DNA of 64,000 bases from Pterois miles. Its lineage: Eukaryota; Chordata; Actinopteri; Perciformes; Scorpaenidae. Both the position numbers and the translations under genes were made by a program. The stretch spans positions 434,001 through 498,000 of the forward strand of contig CAMQGK010000247.1 in NCBI GenBank assembly GCA_947000775.1, in the 5' to 3' direction. Positions 45,770 through 64,000 of the stretch are shown piece after piece. The notes under the pieces are model-generated. The model saw only the letters and a list, made by a program, of their open reading frames with translations. It made no database searches and had not been told where the DNA came from. How positions within the stretch are numbered: position 1 is the first letter of the stretch; every line of letters begins with the position of its first letter.

Positions 45770-47475
45770 TTTATTATATGTCTGCATACAGTCCAGATAC
45801 TGGAGAGAGCATGTACGCTTCAAAAGCAACAGTTCATCATATACATTCATTTAACAAGGGACAGAATTTAACTTAATAACTGTCATCAGTTGTAACAACT
45901 GCTTTCAATGCACAAAAAGATAGACGACGACCCAACATGAGTCATTTGGGGAGATATTTTTACACTGACACCGTGTAATGTTTTAAAAGCAGGTTAACAT
46001 CATAAAGTCTGCCAGTTTAGAAGAATAATTTGACGCCTCACTGGATTAGTTCATGCAGAGTTTTTAAAGGTAGTTTGTTCATTTTGGGAAATACTCATAT
46101 TTGTTTCTTGCCAAGACTTAGATGAAAAGACAGACACCACCCTCATGTCTGTACGATAAATATGTAGCTGAGCCAGTTAGCTTAGCTTAGCACAAAGACT
46201 GGAGACGGGAGGAAACAACTAGCCTGGTTTTGTTTTAGGGTAACCAAATTGGCTTACCAGCATCTAAAGCTCATAAATTATTACCTTACCTAACTCTGGT
46301 CAAGAAAACCAATGAGCATATTTCCCCAAAATGTTGGATAAAAGTATTTTTAAAACAAGATGAATTGCAAACAGCAGAAATAAAACAGCAAAGTGCAGTC
46401 ATGATAATATACTTCAGAGAAAAGATAATACTGAACACTGACAAGATAAAATAACTCATGATTGATCCTTCATGTTTTCACCTGACAGCGCCATGTAAAT
46501 CCCAGCGTAACGTGGATATTCACAAATATTCAAAACAATGATCTCTCACAGCCCAGAAAGTGGAGAGAAGACACTGAGAATGTACGAGAATGTGAGGAAA
46601 AGCAGAACACAAATAAATACAAATAAAGAGCCAATATTAAATGTTGCATATCATGATGGCAGATTAAGCTCAATGCACAGCTGAAGCTAACAAACGGACA
46701 GATGAGTGTGATGAAGTGCAGCTGAGGCTGATGAATGTCGTGCGTAGACAAGAGAAGGTTATAACGTTTGGAGCTGAGATGTTCTCATCCCAACTCGTCA
46801 CATATGGCCGCTGTGTTGGTGTCACTTTAGGATCAGGCAACAAAACCACTACAGTTAGGTTTAGGAACTACATGAAGCGAAAATGACACTGAACGTTGCT
46901 GCACGGTACACAAGCAAACAGCTGATTGAAATGTGACACGCAGGATCCAAACAGCGGTCTACCGGATGGAAGCCCTGTGTTTGTTAGACTTTCCCCGTAA
47001 GTGTCTTTTCGCTCTTTAAAATACGTCACCACGGTCACTCCTGGTGCACTTTCTCAAAGCACGTACTGTTGCCTTGTGCAGCGTCGGTATTTGACGCTGA
47101 GGCGTACAGAGAATAAATCCTGATTTGGATAACAGGGCTTTTCCTCTCGTGCCACTCAGGATCTGTAAAAAGCAAAGTTGTCTCTCCATTTTGACCTCAG
47201 TCTTCTCTTGTTGCACTTTTGCACTATTGACAGCCAACAACAATTTACAGGGTCAAAGTTCAGGTTCAGGGTCAGTAATAAAACAGTGGTCCCTCATAAA
47301 AAGTCAGTCTACTACTCTGACTGCTGTTGGACGTGAGGAACATTTATATCCACATGTTTCTTCATCACACCAGAAGAGGGCAGCAGCGAGATTCCTCTTT
47401 ATTCCTGGATGTGCCACGCCAGTCGAGCCAGACGTTTACTTCTTCTCATCCACCAGTCAGTCTCTCTGGATGGTG
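45770..47475 (-). other. lfng: Presumed lfng 3' UTR
   Basis: Runs from the stop codon at 47476 down to a - strand AATAAA at 45770-45775. A nearer - strand AATAAA at 47398-47403 would give a very short UTR. The choice is not determined by the sequence alone. Confidence 0.35.
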
Positions 47476-59006
<11,531 letters not shown>

Positions 59007-59300
59007 TGTGACGGTCTGACAGCTTCTTTCATGCAGAGAAACAGTCTCGTTTACAACATGTCCACCCCGCAGCCTCCAGTAACAGACACCCTGTTGATCT
59101 CCTCCACTAGATGACCGGCCGCTGCTGCTTTGTTTTACACTGGTTTACACTCCTCCAGTGGGCGGGACCGGGCCTGGTTCAACCAATGGGCGGTTGGAGC
59201 GCTCCGTGTGGGCGGAGTTAACAAGCGAAGAGGCGGTGAAGTTTCTGGATGAACATCCACATGGCAGCAAACAGGCCACCTTCATTTACTGTAAGTCACA
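59007..59300 (-). promoter_or_regulatory. lfng: lfng 5' UTR and probable GC-rich promoter
   Basis: CpG-dense, with GGGCGGGACCGGGCC-type GC boxes near 59160 and GGGCGGAGTT near 59210. It merges with the CpG-rich exon 1. The start site is not determinable. Confidence 0.55.
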
Positions 59301-59521
59301 CAGCAGTTTTACAAAATGCTTAGTGGGGAGAAGAAAAATAGAGACAATGAAGTATCAGGGCCCCGTTGAGGAAAAATAAGATTGAGAGAGAAAAAAAAAT
59401 CATATTTTTACGAGAATAAAGTCGGTTTATGAAGTTTACGAGAAAAAAAAACATTGTAAGAATAAAGACAAGTTTTAGAGGAAAAGAGTTGTAATATTAT
59501 AAGAATAAATTCAGAAGTCTA

Positions 59522-59524
<3 letters not shown>

Positions 59525-59556
<32 letters not shown>
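59525..59556 (+). repeat. (GAA)n microsatellite
   Basis: About ten GAA units inside a larger A/G-rich stretch in which degenerate AATAAAGTCAGAA-like units recur (59400-59720). Confidence 0.95.
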
Positions 59557-59557
<1 letters not shown>

Positions 59558-59722
59558 TTATTATGAGAATAAAGTTTTAAATTTAGGGAAAAAAAATTGA
59601 AATATGAGAATTAAGTCAGAAATTAACAATAAAAAGTCGTAATATTATGCAAATAAAGTCAGAAATTAACAAGAAAAAAAGTCGTAATATTATGTGAATA
59701 AAGTCAGAAGTTTGCAAGAAAA

Positions 59723-60338
59723 AAGGCTGTCAATGGATTAAAATATTTCATCACAATTAATTACATGGTTGTGATTAATTGCAATTAATCACAAATGAAA
59801 ATATACCTTAAAGAGTAAAATATGCTGCTTTATGCAAATGTATGTATATATTTATTATTGTAAATCAATTAACAACACAAAACAATGACAAATACATTAA
59901 ACCCTCACAGGTACTGCATTTAGCAGAAACAAATTTGCTCAAATCATAACATGGCAAACTGCTCAACAGACAACAACAACCGTTAGTGTGTCAGTGTGTT
60001 GACTTGATTATGACTTGACCCAAACTGACTGTGATTATCATAAAGTGCACATGTCTGGTGGGGACCCAGAGAACCCATTTACATTCACATATCTTGAGGT
60101 CAGAGGTCAAGGGACCCCTTTGAAAATGGCCATGACAGTTCTTTCTTGCCAAAATTTAGTGTAATTTCGACGCATTATTTAACCTCCTTCATGACAAACT
60201 AATATGAAATTGTTGGTGCCAGTGGATTCCTTAGATTTTCTAGTTTCATATGTTAGCTTTAAAATGTAGCCTGCTACAACAAGAGGTTAATAAAAATTAG
60301 TGGTGTTAAATGAATTTGTGGTAACTTTTACAGCCCTA
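59723..60338 (+). mobile_element. GGCTGTCAA-ended hAT-like element, near-complete copy
   Basis: Starts AAGGCTGTCAATGGATTAAA and ends TAACTTTTACAGCCCTA, inverted termini. The interior has CACATATCTTGAGGTCAGAG and TGATTATCATAAAGTG. Confidence 0.8.
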
Positions 60339-61471
60339 AATATACAGTATACATATAAAAAGCACCAATGACTAACAGTATAATATAATAAGAAAGAAAT
60401 AAAACAAAATGTCTATATACAAGTCAAGTGTGTAAGTTGTAAACAATACAAAGAAATAAATACTGAATAGATACACATGGGCTGGATGGTTATGTACAGC
60501 ATGTACATGTAAACACCTGTTTGGTCCTGTATAAATATGCGGTGGGATGTATTTGCTCTCGGATGTAGGCCTGCAATTACTGATTATTTTCATTGTCGAT
60601 TAATCTCTTGATTATTTTCTTGATTAATAGATTAGTTGTTTGACCTATAAAATGTCAGAAAATGATGAAGAATGTCTATCAGTGTTTCCCAAAGCCCAAG
60701 ATGATGTCCTCAAATGCCTTGTTTTGTCCTCAACTCAAATATATTCAGGTTACCGTCATAGAGGAATAAAGAAAACTGTGGTTCTTGAGGGGAGCACAGG
60801 GTTAATGTTAGCCTCTAGTTCACTGCTACTGATGCACTCACAACCTTGATGATACTAGGATTAAATATGACTGTTGGTAGCTCAGCATATTACAGCAGTT
60901 TGGATTCACTGAAGATGAAAGCAGCAGTTTCCTCGTTGGAAAGCAGCATGCCCAGAGTTCCTCAGTGTGGGAGCCTGGCGGGTCGTCCTCCAAGTGGACA
61001 GATGTTGAAGACGACCGTGACATTGGAGTGTGTGTAGTGCTGCCAACTACACACACACACATAAATACACACACACACACGCACACACACAGAGAGAGGA
61101 CAGACGTGCCAAACAGCCAGGTTGCCAGATCCACCAACCATCTGAGGAATGTTTCCTCCCTAATAATGTGTAGTTTGTCTGTGCTGTATAATCTGTGCTG
61201 ATCCCTCAAGCAAAGTCAGTATAATGTTACACATTAAGAAACTCTGTGTGACCCCTGAAGGACAGACATTGCTGGGAGGGTAGAAGGTAGAGTATGTGCC
61301 CAGTCCTTAAAACTAGTGCACTTTACTGAGATGGAAAATACATTTAATTTGACAAAGCAATCCAAACTCTCTAGTTTACTAGTTTGATACTTTACAAGTT
61401 GATTGCATCCATAGAAGTTGAGGACTTGTCCATGTTGTCTTAAAAATGAGTTATTTTAGATGTTGATATCA

Positions 61472-61660
61472 GTGGGGCGGCTGTAGCTCAGCAGGCAGAG
61501 TGGGCCGTCCTTTAACTGCAAGGTTGAAGGGTTGATGCCTGGCTCCTACTGGCTGTATGTCAAACTATCCTTGAGTGAGGCACTGAACTCCAAGTTGCTC
61601 CCTGGGTGCTTTGCAGCAGCTCACTGCTTGTAAGGATGGATTAAATGCAGTGGTCCAATT
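61472..61660 (+). mobile_element. tRNA-derived SINE
   Basis: GGCGGCTGTAGCTCAGCAGG is box A-like and GGTTGATGCC is a degraded box B. The body is CCTTGAGTGAGGCACTGAA and CACTGCTTGTAAGGATGG. Confidence 0.75.
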
Positions 61661-62491
61661 TCATGTATTTGCCTTTATTTTTTTCTTTTTCTAATTTTTT
61701 TTAAGAAAACAGTAGTTGTAGTTCCACATTTGTCACGGAGATGGACCTGTTGACACACAAGAAAAAAGTTTGCATGTCAACAGTTCCCTCTCCATGAATG
61801 AATGATGATCATGTGAAATGGTTAAATGCTCTGGAAAATGTTAGTGAACCTTGAGTTTGGATTATTTTGTCAAACTGCTATGTCCAAGGTGAGGAATTAA
61901 TTTCCATTTTTAATCAGCATCTGCTAGTTTATCTATTGTGACATACCATAGAATGAGGAAATGACTTCACATCCTGTAGCTTGATACATGATAAACATGT
62001 TACCAAGATCTCTATTATCTGATAGTAAAGTTCACCAGTAGGCGTATTAGCATGCTTCCCATTTTGCATCACAAGACACAAAAACTTTAAAGCTTCCAAA
62101 TACTGAAACTCAACACTTAACCAGTACACATTCAGTTATCTTACATTTGTGCAACATATAGGACATTTATGTGTCTTTCCTTTGTCAGGAGAACTGTTAT
62201 CTCACACAATCTAATCATCAGTTAGTCATCATCCTGTTGATCACTGAAAACCTTCAGACACATTACAGAAGATGGAAAAGTACAACATGCACACACATCT
62301 ACATAGACGCATAGCAGTTAAAAACTTTCCCGACAGTTGCCTTTTGTTTGTTTTAATTTTGATTTCTGTGCTTCTTCTTCTTGCAGTTATGTACCACAAA
62401 TAATTAATCATTGTATCATATATTGTTATATATTTTCTGTACTTCAATGGAGTTTTTAAATTTCCCTCAACTTAACATTTACTCCTCTTTG

Positions 62492-62600
62492 GGGGCGGCA
62501 GTAGCTCAGTCTGTAGGGAGTTGGCTTGGGACCTGGAGGGTCACTGGTTCAAGTCCTGCCATGGACCAAGAACTGAGTGTGAACTGGTCTTTAAATCCTT
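62492..62600 (+). mobile_element. tRNA-derived SINE head
   Basis: GGCGGCAGTAGCTCAGTCTG (box A) and CACTGGTTCAAGTCC (box B), then CATGGACCAAGAAC, matching the head of the copy at 40045. It has no longer body. Confidence 0.75.
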
Positions 62601-62869
62601 GAAGTTGTGGAGACTTTGTTTTTCAGCAATTCTTAATGTAGCCCCCATTTCTAAGACAATGTACACGTTAAGAGGAATAATAAAATCATGGTTACACATG
62701 CGCCAGTGCAGGCGAGCGAACATCGCTTGCCAAGGTGATTTTTGAACTGAAAGTTCACCAAAGTAAACTACATTTCGAATGCAAAGATGTGAATTTGCTT
62801 TGCAGCTGGAAGCAAATGTTTTTTCATACTTTGCTTGCGTAGAATGGAAGTGAATGGGGGCGAACACAT

Positions 62870-62908
62870 CTATCTATCTATCTGTCTATCTATCTATCTA
62901 TCTATCTA
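62870..62908 (+). repeat. (CTAT)n short array
   Basis: About ten CTAT units with one CTGT. Confidence 0.95.
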
Positions 62909-63479
62909 CCACAGTATGTTTCAAATGTGGTCTGAATGGTTAAAATCCATTCAGCCACTATGGAGATACACTATCAGTGCCTAAATAATAAAAAAAGAAG
63001 ATTATTATCTTGCCAGCAAATATGAGGACGAAGGTTTCAGGGAGTATGACATCAGTCGGCTGTAAACTGCAGGTGGCTGATTACAACATTTGACGTAACC
63101 GAGAAGCATACATGTATATCGCTGAAAACATAAAACCTGTTAAAAGGTCAAGTTAATGTGTCATATTTAGAGGATATCAAGCCGGGGAACATACGGTAGA
63201 TAAGCTCCTGCTTCACAGGTATGATGAAGAGTTAAGGGATCTCCAAAGTCAATATGATTCATCCTGCAAAGAATACAAATGCCTGTAAAAGTTTTCATGG
63301 CAATTCATCCAATAGTTGTGGAGATATTTTAGTCTGGATCAAAGTGGAGGACTGACCAGCTGACCCATAATTACCACCCTAAAGCCACCAGCACGACTAA
63401 AAATTAGAAGTTACAGGTTTTAACCCATGAACTAAATTTAGGGCAAAAGCTGTCTCCACAGACGTAGTAACTCCGGTTT

Positions 63480-63820
63480 AGAGCTAATGGCCTTGATATC
63501 ACTGATAAGTACTTAAAGTACTGTATTTAAGTATATTTTTTTAGTATTTTTTTTTAAATTACTTTAAATCTATACTCCACTGCTTATATACGATGCAGTA
63601 TACTACGAATCTAGTACACAAACTATCTAAAATTGGCTCCACCTTGATGACCTGCAATATCAAAATGCTCTACATGTATTTGTTAGTGATAAAAACTGAA
63701 TAAAATAATATTCTATAATAACTAATAATTAACACTTTGAAAGGAGCCATTCTGCACAATGAGTACTTTTACTTTTGATACCTTGTACATTTTGCTTAGA
63801 CAGTACTTTTACTTAAAGCT
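63480..63820. repeat. Decayed repeat shared with 2620-3060
   Basis: Contains GGCTCCACCTTGATGACCTG and AAATGCTCTACAT, plus several GTACTTTTACTT units. Confidence 0.55.
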
Positions 63821-64000
63821 GCTGAGAGGAACTTTTAATTGGTTATGAAATAGTCTTAATTCAACACTAATGTCTCCAACAACATCAGCGCCCAGCAGCA
63901 GAACTACGCTTCCGCCATTTTGGACTGACCACTACTACCGGAAGCCAGTACAGCATCCGCCTATAAAAACGATTTCTCTTCTATTGTCATATTCTACCAA

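Larger units (their letters stand above)
59301..63999. other. Intergenic region upstream of lfng
   Basis: Holds A-rich sequence with a GAA run (59525-59556), a hAT-like copy, two tRNA-SINE copies, a short CTAT array and a decayed repeat. No exon was recognised. Confidence 0.55.

Noticed and set aside
45523..45876. 117-codon + strand frame between ttyh3 and lfng
   Set aside because: No recognised domain, no splice-consistent neighbours, and it overlaps the presumed lfng 3' UTR edge.

Overview
The window is nuclear DNA of a vertebrate, almost certainly a ray-finned fish of percomorph type. The evidence is intron-split vertebrate genes, very many long (CA/TG)n microsatellites, and crowded non-autonomous DNA transposons and tRNA-derived SINEs of kinds common in fish. 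No species can be named from the sequence. There are no bacterial operons, CRISPR arrays or phage genes.

Three genes are supported. (1) At the left edge, on the + strand, are the last two coding exons of a gene read as iqce (2-98 and 1013-1137), identified from its acidic C-terminus and its position. (2) A complete tweety-family gene, ttyh3, runs on the + strand with 14 coding exons between 6080 and 41332. It encodes 554 residues with five membrane segments and a C-terminal PPxY motif. A GC-rich promoter and probable untranslated first exon lie near 3840-4259, and the 3' UTR extends to about 44190. (3) A complete fringe glycosyltransferase gene, lfng-like, runs on the - strand with 8 coding exons between 59006 and 47476. 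It encodes 353 residues, with the DDD metal-binding motif and the PDD acidic pair intact. All exon junctions in the two complete genes were checked for GT/AG ends and matching phase.

Layout: 1-1137 iqce 3' end; 1138-3840 intergenic with transposon copies; 3840-44190 ttyh3; 44200-45765 short convergent intergenic gap; 45770-59130 lfng; 59130-64000 intergenic, repeat-rich. In human 7p22, as I recall it, the order is LFNG-BRAT1-IQCE-TTYH3-AMZ1. Here iqce and ttyh3 keep their head-to-tail order, but the fringe gene lies tail-to-tail beyond ttyh3.

The genes do not form one pathway. Fringe modifies Notch in the Golgi, TTYH3 is a plasma-membrane protein, and IQCE acts in the ciliary Hedgehog compartment.

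The most interesting signals are regulatory or structural. CA repeats run straight into three lfng 5' splice sites. lfng exon 2 (49 nt) sits between inverted UG and CA arrays. The ttyh3 leader carries a possible 46-codon upstream ORF. A hAT-like element is framed by a perfect 8-bp target duplication. A TTAA-flanked element occurs as two end-complete copies, one carrying nested insertions. A broken pogo/Tigger transposase lies in an lfng intron. I found no clear sign of a wholly new biological system.
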